From an uncultured Paraprevotella sp. (GTDB taxonomy: Bacteria; Bacteroidota; Bacteroidia; Bacteroidales; Bacteroidaceae), in contig CAJUGV010000006.1 in NCBI GenBank assembly GCA_910586505.1, positions 102,712 to 166,711 on the forward strand: DNA of 64,000 nucleotides. The letters are read 5' to 3'. Below the pieces are notes generated by a model. That model made no database searches. It had not been told where the DNA came from and saw only the letters and a program-made list of their open reading frames with translations. A program made the translations under genes and the position numbers. Shown here in pieces: positions 1 to 7,320 of this stretch (position 1 is the stretch's first letter; every line of letters begins with the position of its first letter).

Positions 1-542
1 CCGAATTCCGGGCGACCGTGAATATAATAGTCCGCCACATTCATCCCTCCGGTATAAACAATTCGGTCGTCTATCACCACTATTTTCCGATGATCACGGT
101 GGAAAGCATGGTTTATCCACGGAAACACAATGGGATCAAACACCACCACATCTATATGGCGGCTTTTAAGTTGCCTTAAATGCCTTTTCCGTAAGGGACG
201 GTCATTGCTCACATTACCGAAATCATCATAAATAACCCTTACTTTAACCCCTTCATGCGACTTGCGGTCCAACAAAGTAAACAGTTCCTTCCCGATAGAG
301 TCATTCCTGAAATTGAAGTATTCAAGATAAATATAATGTCTGGCCTGCCCTATCGCCTTAAACAAATCCTCAAACTTATCCGCACCGCTCGGTAACAAGG
401 TCACATTGTTACGTGACGTAAACACTACACCGTTCTCCTTCAAATCATCTACTGTAAGAGAATCGCTCCTCTCCGTCTGCGCAACAGACATCCCGCACAC
501 AATCAGCAGAATGTAGAAAAATATGACACGCCATCTATTCAT
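1..542 (-). CDS. Cardiolipin synthase / phospholipase D family protein, partial (C-terminus outside window)
   Basis: The reverse strand from ATG at 542 reads through the window edge without a stop, giving about 180 residues. The N-terminus is a hydrophobic signal-like segment ending near VAQ, then a PLD-type fold with a first HxK(x)4D-type motif (HRDHRKIVVIDD, near residue 155-166) followed by TGGMN, which is characteristic of cardiolipin synthases. Family knowledge: these enzymes condense phosphatidylglycerol into cardiolipin at the membrane. The usual pair of N-terminal membrane helices seems replaced by a single signal or anchor helix. The second HKD motif must lie beyond the window. The next gene on this strand, kdsD, ends 73 bp upstream. 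Confidence 0.85.
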   Translation of the reverse strand, partial: MNRWRVIFFYILLIVCGMSVAQTERSDSLTVDDLKENGVVFTSRNNVTLLPSGADKFEDLFKAIGQARHYIYLEYFNFRNDSIGKELFTLLDRKSHEGVKVRVIYDDFGNVSNDRPLRKRHLRQLKSRHIDVVVFDPIVFPWINHAFHRDHRKIVVIDDRIVYTGGMNVADYYIHGRPEF

Positions 543-615
543 AAACAATCCTTTGCCCTAAATCCCAATCCAGGCACACACATTCTTTCTTCTCCGTTTT
601 ACTAAAATTCGTACG

Positions 616-1566
616 TCAGAACATACAACTGAAATGGTCTACGACTCCCAATAAATGATTCTCGTCATCGACAACCAGCACTGTATGTATCTTATTATTA
701 TGCATTATATCCTGTATCTTGGCAATCTTGGTATCCGGTGACACACATTTCGGTGTTTTCGTCATAACCCGCTCAACCGGAACATTGAAGAATTTGTCCT
801 GCAGATTCTCCATAGCCCGTCGCACGTCACCGTCTGTAATCAAACCTACCACACGGTGATCCTCCAAAGCCACACACAGACCAAGTTTCCCCTTGCTTAC
901 ATGGATAATGGCCTCCCCCAACTTCATATCGGGAGGGATGACCGGCAGATCATTACTGCGCATCACATCCCGCGCCGTTGTAAGCAACCGCTTACCCAAA
1001 GTCCCTCCCGGATGGAACTGTGCAAAATCCTTTGCCTGAAAACGACGCATCTCTATAAGGGCGCAAGCCAGCGCATCCCCCATCGCCAGCGTCGCCGTCG
1101 TAGAAGAGGTGGGAGCAAGATTCAAAGGACAAGCTTCACGACTCACTTTCACATTCAGATGATAAGTGGAATATTTGGCAAGAAGGGAACCCGTATTACC
1201 GGAGATTCCTATAAGGGGGATCTGATGTTCCAATAAATAAGGAATAAAACGCAACAGTTCGTCCGTCTGACCGGAATTTGAAATGGCAATGACCACATCG
1301 TCCCGCGTCATCACTCCCAAATCACCATGAAACACATCCAACGGATTAATAAAAAAAGCCGGCGTACCGGTACTTGATAATGTGGCGGCCATTTTGGCTC
1401 CTATATGCCCGCTCTTCCCTACTCCGGTAATGATTACCTTACCCGAACAACGGAGAATCAAATCCACAGCACCGTCAAAATTAAGATCCAACAGAGGTAT
1501 CAAATCCAAAATAGCCTGTGCCTCATCTCTGAAACACTTGATCGCCAATTCTTTCACGTTACTCAT
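616..1566 (-). CDS. kdsD: Arabinose-5-phosphate isomerase (KpsF/GutQ family)
   Basis: This 316-residue protein has an N-terminal SIS sugar-isomerase domain (about residues 35-190, with GVGKSGHIGAKMA, SNSGQTDE and HPGGTLGKRL) followed by two CBS domains (about 205-316). It is the normal KdsD length and order. Family knowledge: it converts ribulose-5-phosphate to arabinose-5-phosphate, the first step to Kdo in LPS core synthesis. ATG at 1566 overlaps the stop of kdsA by 4 bp, so the two Kdo genes are translationally coupled and share the promoter ahead of kdsA. The C-terminus ends in VDHFSCMF, slightly extended but unremarkable. Confidence 0.95.
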   Translation of the reverse strand: MSNVKELAIKCFRDEAQAILDLIPLLDLNFDGAVDLILRCSGKVIITGVGKSGHIGAKMAATLSSTGTPAFFINPLDVFHGDLGVMTRDDVVIAISNSGQTDELLRFIPYLLEHQIPLIGISGNTGSLLAKYSTYHLNVKVSREACPLNLAPTSSTTATLAMGDALACALIEMRRFQAKDFAQFHPGGTLGKRLLTTARDVMRSNDLPVIPPDMKLGEAIIHVSKGKLGLCVALEDHRVVGLITDGDVRRAMENLQDKFFNVPVERVMTKTPKCVSPDTKIAKIQDIMHNNKIHTVLVVDDENHLLGVVDHFSCMF

Positions 1567-2315
1567 AACAAAGAAACTATTACATCCTCCAAATCTTTCA
1601 AGTAAAGCATATTCGGTCCGTCACTCAACGCATGCTCCGGATCCGGATGTGTCTCAAAAAAATATCCGTTCGCTCCAAAAGCTTTGGCCGCTAAGGCCAT
1701 AGCCGGTACGAACTCGCGATTCCCGCCCGTCTTTCCTCCTGCCGCACCCGGACGCTGTACGGAATGTGTGCAATCCATTACTACACGGGGGACAAACGTT
1801 TTCATATCAGGTATATTACGGAAGTCCACCACAAGATTGTTATAACCATAGATATTGCCGCGTTCTGTCAGCCACACTTCTCCGGCTCCACCGTCCTGTG
1901 CTTTCTCCACCGGGTATTGCATGTCCAGTCCAGACAGAAACTGGGCTTTCTTGATATTTACAATTTTTCCGGTCCGGGCAGCCGCCACCAACAAATCAGT
2001 CTGTCTGCACAAAAAAGCCGGAATCTGTATCACATCCACGACTTCACCCACCGGAGCGGCTTGTTTACTTTCATGAATGTCCGTTAACAATTTCAACCCG
2101 TATTTTTCCCGGATATCGTTCAACATCACCAGGCCTTTTTCCATCCCCGGACCGCGAAAAGAATGCACGGATGTTCGGTTGGCTTTATCGAACGAAGCCT
2201 TGAAATAAATCTCTATATCATACTTTTGCTTTATACGGACCAACTCATCCGCCACCTCGTCCAACAAAGCAGCAGATTCTATCACGCATGGCCCGACTAT
2301 AAAAATAGGAGTCAT
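1563..2315 (-). CDS. kdsA: 3-deoxy-8-phosphooctulonate synthase (Kdo-8-P synthase)
   Basis: From ATG at 2315 the product is 250 residues, starting MTPIFIVGPCVIES, which matches the start of the KdsA family. An upstream in-frame start would add 24 non-homologous residues and run over the promoter, so I reject it. Visible family motifs include KASFDKANRTS, SFRGPGMEKGL, LTDIHE, and the C-terminal DCTHSVQRPG. KdsA condenses arabinose-5-phosphate with phosphoenolpyruvate to Kdo-8-phosphate in the cytoplasm. Together with the overlapping kdsD it supplies two successive steps of Kdo synthesis. Confidence 0.96.
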   Translation of the reverse strand: MTPIFIVGPCVIESAALLDEVADELVRIKQKYDIEIYFKASFDKANRTSVHSFRGPGMEKGLVMLNDIREKYGLKLLTDIHESKQAAPVGEVVDVIQIPAFLCRQTDLLVAAARTGKIVNIKKAQFLSGLDMQYPVEKAQDGGAGEVWLTERGNIYGYNNLVVDFRNIPDMKTFVPRVVMDCTHSVQRPGAAGGKTGGNREFVPAMALAAKAFGANGYFFETHPDPEHALSDGPNMLYLKDLEDVIVSLL

Positions 2316-2342
2316 TATATTCTTTTTTATAATACTATCCTG

Positions 2343-2350
2343 CAAATATA
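2343..2350 (-). promoter_or_regulatory. Promoter -7 box for kdsA-kdsD
   Basis: The minus strand reads TATATTTG, an exact match to the Bacteroides TAnnTTTG -7 box, 28 bp upstream of the kdsA ATG. No clear TTTG -33 element is seen at the usual distance; the region above is T-rich. Confidence 0.6.
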
Positions 2351-2615
2351 ACCAAAAAAAGAAGAAGCACCACGCCTGATGCGGCAATATTATACGAACA
2401 GGAGAAAAAGAACACTTTCACAAATAAATAAATGAATCAGGAAAAAAACACCTTATACAAACGACACATTTACTAACATCCCCTCCGCTGCAAGCGGTTA
2501 TTATTGTTTATAGAAAAATATCCGCATAATCCTGACAAATCAGTATTCGAATCAGACCTTTACCAATCCGTGTGAATAAAAGACTCGTATACAGATAAGC
2601 AGATAATCGATCTTT

Positions 2616-2649
2616 TATTGAGTGTCTATGATAAAATATCGTACTTTTG
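2616..2649 (+). promoter_or_regulatory. Promoter upstream of the decayed gene
   Basis: TATTG (2616-2620) and TACTTTTG (2642-2649) with 21 bp between them fit the Bacteroides -33/-7 pattern. The same TATTG...TAnnTTTG arrangement occurs before mtn at 15291-15323. Here it points into a frameshifted gene, so an old promoter seems to survive its gene. Confidence 0.5.
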
Positions 2650-2671
2650 CATTTAAACTATCGCCAAAAAA

Positions 2672-3370
2672 ATGTTTTTTGGTGACATAAACCAACAGAA
2701 GATAGGAATGCAAAGCATTGAAAACAAAACACTTTCCGATGCAAAAAGCAAAAAGTACGGAACGATATTATTTGCAAGTGATTTTGAGAATGCGGGAGAA
2801 CGGAAAACCATGAACAGTTTTTTTAAGCGTATAGCCTTGTATGGTAAAATTTGCCGACCGGAAAGGCAGCGTATATCACCGCACGAATGGCCGACAACGT
2901 CAAGAAGCACGACCGCTATTGCCGTCTGGCTGTCATGGCCGGACATCGGAACGCTTGCCATATCATGTTCATGCCGTGCAGAAACAGGATAGAATACGAA
3001 CAGCGGTTCGAACGACTCGACAAGTATATCGGCAGGCACCACTGGGAACTGACATCGGGGCTGTATGACGTTGATGTGTTCTACGAGCGGGAAGCCTACA
3101 TGAGACCCAAGGTGCGGCGAGAACCGCATACTCGAACAGAATTACCGTATCACGAGGGACATCAAAGGAAAAGAAACTATCATCGTGAATGATATGCTGA
3201 CGACCGAACTGAGCGTAGCCGACGACAAGAAGAAGATAGAACGATGCGGCGGTAAGGTAATGGCAGCCATCTTCTACGGAAAGACCGTTACCGTGCTACC
3301 TTTGTTCCTTATAAAACTGGACGTGTGGGGCAAGTATATCATAACCCGAATCGGGAACACGCTCAAATAG
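2672..3370 (+). pseudogene. Decayed phosphoribosyltransferase-like (ComF-type) gene
   Basis: No single frame spans this stretch, but consecutive frames give fragments that read as one protein. One frame (about 2851-3105) encodes a helix-rich part ending YDVDVFYEREAY. Another frame (about 3113-3370) continues ENRILEQNYRITRDIKGK, then ETIIVNDMLTTE and GGKVMAAIFYGKTV. The order dREAY, then hhhhDDhhTTg, then GAkVhxxhxhGKT is that of ComF-like phosphoribosyltransferases, here with VNDMLTTE in place of the usual acidic PRPP loop. At least one frameshift lies near 3105-3115 and another near 2830-2850. The first 150 bases are not recognisable. The assignment is inferred from motif order only; decay is more certain than the family. 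Confidence 0.5.
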
Positions 3371-3427
3371 ACGCATGGTAAAACTTATCAACGACAATAA
3401 AAGTACCACATTATTTTTTCATAGCCT

Positions 3428-4321
3428 ATGGTCAATGACATTAACAATATAAAAATTTGGATTGAAACGTTCGGCTCAAACAGAGAGAATTGTATTATTT
3501 TGATTTCAGGAGCAATGGCTCCGGCCACATTTTGGGACGATCAGTTCTGCGAGGCCCTTTCCGCCAACCACTTCGTCATACGTTTTGATAATAGGGATTA
3601 CGGTTACTCGACACATTTCAAAGAACAAGATCCGCCGCCGTATCGAATTGACGACATGGTGGAAGATGTAAAGGCGATACTGGATTATCACGAAGTCGAA
3701 TCCGCCCACATTGTAGGACATTCATTAGGCGGGTCCATTGCCCAACTTTTCGCGGTCAGATACCCCCAAAGGGTAAAATCCCTGATTCCCATATCCTCTC
3801 CAATCATAGCGAAAGGGGACCTCGAATACAAAGAAACTCCTCGCGAGGTGATGGACGGGTTATGGGAAATCCTGCTGTCAAACAAAATGTATCAGGACTA
3901 TGAACGAGGCAAGGATGAGTTTGTCAGAATATACAGAGTCTTGAACGGAGGTTATGAACTGGACATGGATATGGCGTATTCTTACATCAGGCGAATGTAT
4001 GAAACCGAATACATTAAACCACACCTCAACCACACAAATATACAGAAGGGGATCCCCGATATATACGAGGCATTGAGCAGTCTGCCATGCCAGATACTAT
4101 TCATTTACGGGGAATCGGACTACCTGCCGGCCAATGCGTACAACACACAGCTTCTTGCTGAGGCCCTGGCCAACGCCTCCTGCCTACTATTGAAGAAGGC
4201 AGGGCACATGTTTTTCAATCGGACGATATGGAAGACATTGGAAACATCAATCGGAAAATTTACCACATCCACGCACTTATCAAAAAAGGTTCTCAGAATT
4301 AAGTCAAATTCTTGCCCGTAA
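3428..4321 (+). CDS. Alpha/beta hydrolase
   Basis: This 297-residue cytoplasmic protein has the alpha/beta hydrolase fold. I see the strand LISGAMAP, the nucleophile elbow GHSLGGS with Ser99, a probable acid in GESDYLPA (Asp231) and the catalytic histidine in KKAGHMFF (His260). The lid region lies around residues 125-210. It resembles the RdmC/esterase group but the substrate cannot be told. It starts at ATG 3428, 57 bp after the decayed gene and 60 bp before the MaoC-type gene, which has its own promoter. The run of accessory genes with decayed neighbours suggests an acquired segment. Confidence 0.85.
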   Translation: MVNDINNIKIWIETFGSNRENCIILISGAMAPATFWDDQFCEALSANHFVIRFDNRDYGYSTHFKEQDPPPYRIDDMVEDVKAILDYHEVESAHIVGHSLGGSIAQLFAVRYPQRVKSLIPISSPIIAKGDLEYKETPREVMDGLWEILLSNKMYQDYERGKDEFVRIYRVLNGGYELDMDMAYSYIRRMYETEYIKPHLNHTNIQKGIPDIYEALSSLPCQILFIYGESDYLPANAYNTQLLAEALANASCLLLKKAGHMFFNRTIWKTLETSIGKFTTSTHLSKKVLRIKSNSCP

Positions 4322-4342
4322 ACGTATTATTACGTACATTTG
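4312..4342 (+). promoter_or_regulatory. Promoter for the MaoC-type hydratase gene
   Basis: TTG at 4312-4314 and an exact TAnnTTTG box, TACATTTG (4335-4342), are separated by about 20 bp. The -33 part overlaps the end of the hydrolase gene. The ATG follows 39 bp downstream of the -7 box. Confidence 0.6.
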
Positions 4343-4381
4343 TTACAACTAAAAATTATATAAACTTTAATCTCTGAAAGC

Positions 4382-4846
4382 ATGGGAAAATTAGTAATCA
4401 ATTCTTTTGAAGATTTTGAAAAACATGTAGGACAAACTTTGGGTGAATCGGAATACATACAAGTGGATCAGGAACGTATCAACATGTTTGCAGACGCCAC
4501 ACTCGACCATCAGTGGATCCACACGGACGTAGAAAGAGCACAAAAAGAAAGCCCGTTCAAAAGCACCATCGTACACGGCTACCTGACCCTCTCCCTTCTC
4601 CCCTATCTGTGGGACCAGATTATAGAAGTAAACAATTTGAAGATGATGATTAACTATGGAGTGGACAAGATGAAATTCGGACAGGCCGTACTGAGCGGTC
4701 AGAGTCTGCGTCTGACCACCAAGCTCCAATCTCTGAGCAATCTGCGCGGAGCAGTCAAAGCTGAGATCCGCTTCACCATGGACATCAAAGAGACCGGAAA
4801 GAAGGCATTGGAAGGTACGGCCATCTTCATCTACTATTTCAACTAA
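4382..4846 (+). CDS. MaoC-like (R)-specific enoyl-CoA hydratase family protein
   Basis: The 154-residue product is a single hot-dog fold domain with the MaoC/NodN signature ADATLDHQWIHTD (about residues 37-49; Asp and His in the hydratase dyad spacing) followed by IVHGYLTLSLLP. Family knowledge: such proteins hydrate trans-2-enoyl-CoA to the (R)-3-hydroxyacyl-CoA. It is a stand-alone gene with its own promoter and a terminator right at its stop codon. No fatty acid or polyhydroxyalkanoate genes are adjacent, so the physiological substrate is unknown. Confidence 0.88.
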   Translation: MGKLVINSFEDFEKHVGQTLGESEYIQVDQERINMFADATLDHQWIHTDVERAQKESPFKSTIVHGYLTLSLLPYLWDQIIEVNNLKMMINYGVDKMKFGQAVLSGQSLRLTTKLQSLSNLRGAVKAEIRFTMDIKETGKKALEGTAIFIYYFN

Positions 4847-4871
4847 AAAAGCCCCCTATATCCGCTTTTTT
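4845..4871 (+). terminator. Rho-independent terminator after the MaoC-type gene
   Basis: AAAAAAGC (4845-4852) pairs with GCTTTTTT (4864-4871) and the right arm doubles as the U-tract. It begins inside the stop codon. The stem is A/T rich, so strength is uncertain. Confidence 0.55.
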
Positions 4872-4879
4872 ATGTCTAC

Positions 4880-4917
4880 TTTCGTGAGCACGGCATTAAA
4901 AATCCGTGCTCACGAAA
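4880..4917. repeat. Perfect 14-bp inverted repeat (hairpin)
   Basis: Arms TTTCGTGAGCACGG (4880-4893) and CCGTGCTCACGAAA (4904-4917) are exact complements around a 10-nt loop. There is no U-tract on either strand, so it is not a standard terminator. Its core resembles the loop of the long hairpin at 29196-29247 (TGAGCACGAAAATTT). Confidence 0.8.
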
Positions 4918-5274
4918 ATTTGATCCCAAACGCACGCCATCACACGATGATCTTATACAATTCACGGTATTCTCCTCCCTATAAAAAGTTGTGCTAAAAA
5001 AAGGTTCGCTTCTTTCATACTTTCTGTATATCAATATATTACGGTGAAGGATGTCTTGAAAAGGGTTCACCATTCCACTATAGGTTTCACTACAATTCAC
5101 TAATTATCAGACAATAACGATGAACCCTTTTAGATTCACGCAATAAAAGATATCTTCACCTCAAAAGTCTGATAAGAAAGTTCTCTACCTGCAAACGAAT
5201 CCTCCGTTATACTCACCGTGAATATTCCCCCCAAATGCCCCTTCACCCCAACAAAATGTAAATCAAGTAATAAG
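4918..5274. other. Gene-free spacer rich in TTCACC/GGTGAA words
   Basis: I see no convincing gene in this spacer between convergent genes. It holds many copies of TTCAC or GGTGAA in both orientations (for example 5043-5048, 5066-5071, 5086-5090, 5096-5100, 5135-5139, 5155-5160, 5242-5247). These could be remnants of degenerate short repeats. Confidence 0.5.
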
Positions 5275-5314
5275 AAAAACACGGTGAACTCTCTTAATAC
5301 AGAAAGTTCACCGT
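5275..5314 (-). terminator. Terminator facing the marC operon
   Basis: ACGGTGAACT (5281-5290) and AGTTCACCGT (5305-5314) are exact inverted 10-mers around a 14-nt loop. Read on the minus strand, the stem is followed by GTTTTTC, so it works as a rho-independent terminator about 125 bp past the marC stop. Confidence 0.65.
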
Positions 5315-5438
5315 AACTATTTGACACTCAATAACTATGAAGGAAGTGAAGGCTTTCTTCCATATCACATTCCTATATAAGCATAATAGTACGTACATAC
5401 TTCTCCATAAGAAGACCGTACTGCTATCAGGAACGTAC

Positions 5439-6083
5439 TCAGGAATGTATGATTCCCACCAGAATAGGACGCGCTCCGCTTACGAAACACTCTACCGCAA
5501 TCACCATAAGAATCAATCCCATCAACCGCATCATCACATTATTCCCGGTTTCTCCAATAAACTTAACCAACTGACCGGCCCACCGCAACAGCAGGAAAGT
5601 AACAATATACACAAAGATAATGGCCACTATCAAGGCTGTTTTCATTTCAAAAGAATGAGCCTCCTGCATCAGAACTATCGCATTGGCAATGGCACCCGGA
5701 CCGCACAGCATGGGGATGCCCAGCGGAGCAACGGAAATATCCTTGGTATATTCCTTTATTTCCTCCCTACGCAAATTCATAGGCGTATATCTGGCCTGCA
5801 ACATATCAAAACCGATACGGAAAATGATAATGCCACCCACTACTCTGAAACCATCGGTTGAAATACCGAAAAACTTGAAGAGGAACTGTCCCGTCAGAAC
5901 AAACAGCAATAAAGCCAGACAAGCCACCAGCGTGGAACGTACCGCCACACCATTACGTTCCGACTTGTCCAATGACTGAGTCATAGTCAGAAAAACCGGC
6001 ATAATACTCAAAGGGCTTGTAATGGTAAAAAGCGAAGTAAAACACAATAGTGCAAAAGGAAGTACCGTTTCCATAATATTCAT
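5439..6083 (-). CDS. MarC family integral membrane protein
   Basis: This 214-residue protein is almost entirely hydrophobic, with about six membrane helices, and carries the MarC/UPF0056 features FTITSPLSIMPVFL near the start and PLGIPMLCGPGAIANAIVLM in the middle. The function of the family is unsettled; the old link to multiple antibiotic resistance has not held up. It lies 9 bp after the second chromate-type transporter gene on the same strand and is probably the last gene of that operon. Confidence 0.9.
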   Translation of the reverse strand: MNIMETVLPFALLCFTSLFTITSPLSIMPVFLTMTQSLDKSERNGVAVRSTLVACLALLLFVLTGQFLFKFFGISTDGFRVVGGIIIFRIGFDMLQARYTPMNLRREEIKEYTKDISVAPLGIPMLCGPGAIANAIVLMQEAHSFEMKTALIVAIIFVYIVTFLLLRWAGQLVKFIGETGNNVMMRLMGLILMVIAVECFVSGARPILVGIIHS

Positions 6084-6092
6084 TGATTAAAG

Positions 6093-6668
6093 TTAAAACA
6101 ATATCCAGCCGGCCAGACCGCAGAAACATATCAACTTGATCGGATTCATCTTATAGACCACACTGCCGATAAAGGCAAAGCCAAAAAGAAAAATACTGAT
6201 ATAGAACTGCCAGGGGTTATCGGGCGTCCCGAAATTTTCCGACGTGAGCAACAATAAGGCCGCAGCCGCCAACAAACCGACTACAGCCGGACGCAGCCCC
6301 TGAAAAACATGTTCCACTACAGGATGATTCTTATACTTCATCAGAAATTTACTGATAAGCAACATCAGTATAAAAGAGGGAAGCACAACTGCAAATGTAG
6401 CCGTCACACTGCCCAACACCGCCCAGCCATGACCATAACCGGCATTCGCGAGACTCGTATATCCCACATAAGTAGCCGAATTAATGCCGATAGGCCCAGG
6501 AGTCATCTGGCTGACCGCCACAATATCCGTGAATTGCCCGCTTGACAACCAATGATAACGGTTCACCACCTCTCCCTGAATCATCGATATCATGGCATAA
6601 CCGCCACCAAAACCAAACAGCCCTATCTTAAAGAAACTGTAAAACAGCTTTACATACAACCACCACAT
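6093..6668 (-). CDS. Chromate transporter family (ChrA) short subunit
   Basis: The 191-residue protein is one ChrA half-domain: FKIGLFGFGGGYAMI near residue 16, MTPGPIGINSATYVGY near residue 55 and GLRPAVVGLLAAAALLL near residue 123. Family knowledge: short-chain ChrA proteins come as tandem pairs that together equal one long ChrA; many act on chromate or sulfate-like anions, but the native substrate here is unknown. It is preceded by its paralogue with a 10-bp gap, so the two subunits should be made together. It starts MWWLYVK at ATG 6668. Confidence 0.92.
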   Translation of the reverse strand: MWWLYVKLFYSFFKIGLFGFGGGYAMISMIQGEVVNRYHWLSSGQFTDIVAVSQMTPGPIGINSATYVGYTSLANAGYGHGWAVLGSVTATFAVVLPSFILMLLISKFLMKYKNHPVVEHVFQGLRPAVVGLLAAAALLLLTSENFGTPDNPWQFYISIFLFGFAFIGSVVYKMNPIKLICFCGLAGWILF

Positions 6669-6678
6669 AGCTATTTCT

Positions 6679-7224
6679 TCAATTTTCAGAAGGTTTGATA
6701 AAACGGCCGTAAAGATAACCTCCCAAACCGGCCGCTATAATTATATATATAGGAGAAACGCCCATAAGCCAAATCAGCAAAGCCCCCGCTACAGGAATCC
6801 AGACATTTGTCATTCCAATTCGGGCGCTTTTGGCCATCTTGAACGTTGGTGCGGCAATGAGTGCCACCACTGCCGGACGAATGCCCCTGAAAATACTCTG
6901 TACAGTAGCATTGTCCTGAAACTTGCTGAAAAACAAAGCTATGCCGAGAATAATAAGAAAAGAGGGCATCACCGTACCTAACGCACAAACCGCACTGCCC
7001 GATACACCTCTCAGTTTATACCCGATAAAAATACTCATATTAACGGCAAAAATACCGGGACAACTCTGGGCTATAGCCATAAGATCAAGGAACTCCTCAC
7101 GGGAAACCCACTTGTTTTTATCCACCACGTCGGCCTCAATCAACGGTATCATGGCATAGCCGCCTCCGATGGTAAAGAAACCTATCCGAAAGAACGTACG
7201 GAAACTGTTCCAATATATATTCAT
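6679..7224 (-). CDS. Chromate transporter family (ChrA) short subunit
   Basis: From ATG 7224 the product is 181 residues (MNIYWNSFRTFFRIG). An in-frame upstream start adds 25 residues unlike the family, so I use the internal ATG. The ChrA signature is clear: FFTIGGGYAMIPLIE, AQSCPGIFAVNMSIFIGY, and FRGIRPAVVALIAAPTF. It is the partner of the following subunit; the two are diverged paralogues with opposite expected membrane topology. The gene begins 97 bp after the purL stop with a hairpin in between. Confidence 0.92.
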   Translation of the reverse strand: MNIYWNSFRTFFRIGFFTIGGGYAMIPLIEADVVDKNKWVSREEFLDLMAIAQSCPGIFAVNMSIFIGYKLRGVSGSAVCALGTVMPSFLIILGIALFFSKFQDNATVQSIFRGIRPAVVALIAAPTFKMAKSARIGMTNVWIPVAGALLIWLMGVSPIYIIIAAGLGGYLYGRFIKPSEN

Positions 7225-7262
7225 AAATCCTCGTGTGATAACAAGACATCCGGAAAGCAACA

Positions 7263-7296
7263 GCGGGATTGTGCTATTGCATGAACACAACCCCGC
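7263..7296 (-). terminator. Hairpin between purL and the transporter genes
   Basis: GCGGGATTGTG (7263-7273) and CACAACCCCGC (7286-7296) pair in 10 of 11 positions. There is no strong U-tract on the minus strand, so it may be a weak terminator or a processing site. Confidence 0.4.
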
Positions 7297-7320
7297 CACA
7301 TGCTATCCTAACTTATTGAA

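Noticed and set aside
856..1236. Plus-strand open frame of about 126 codons inside the kdsD gene
   Set aside because: It is antisense to a clear kdsD gene and has no motif or ribosome site of its own.
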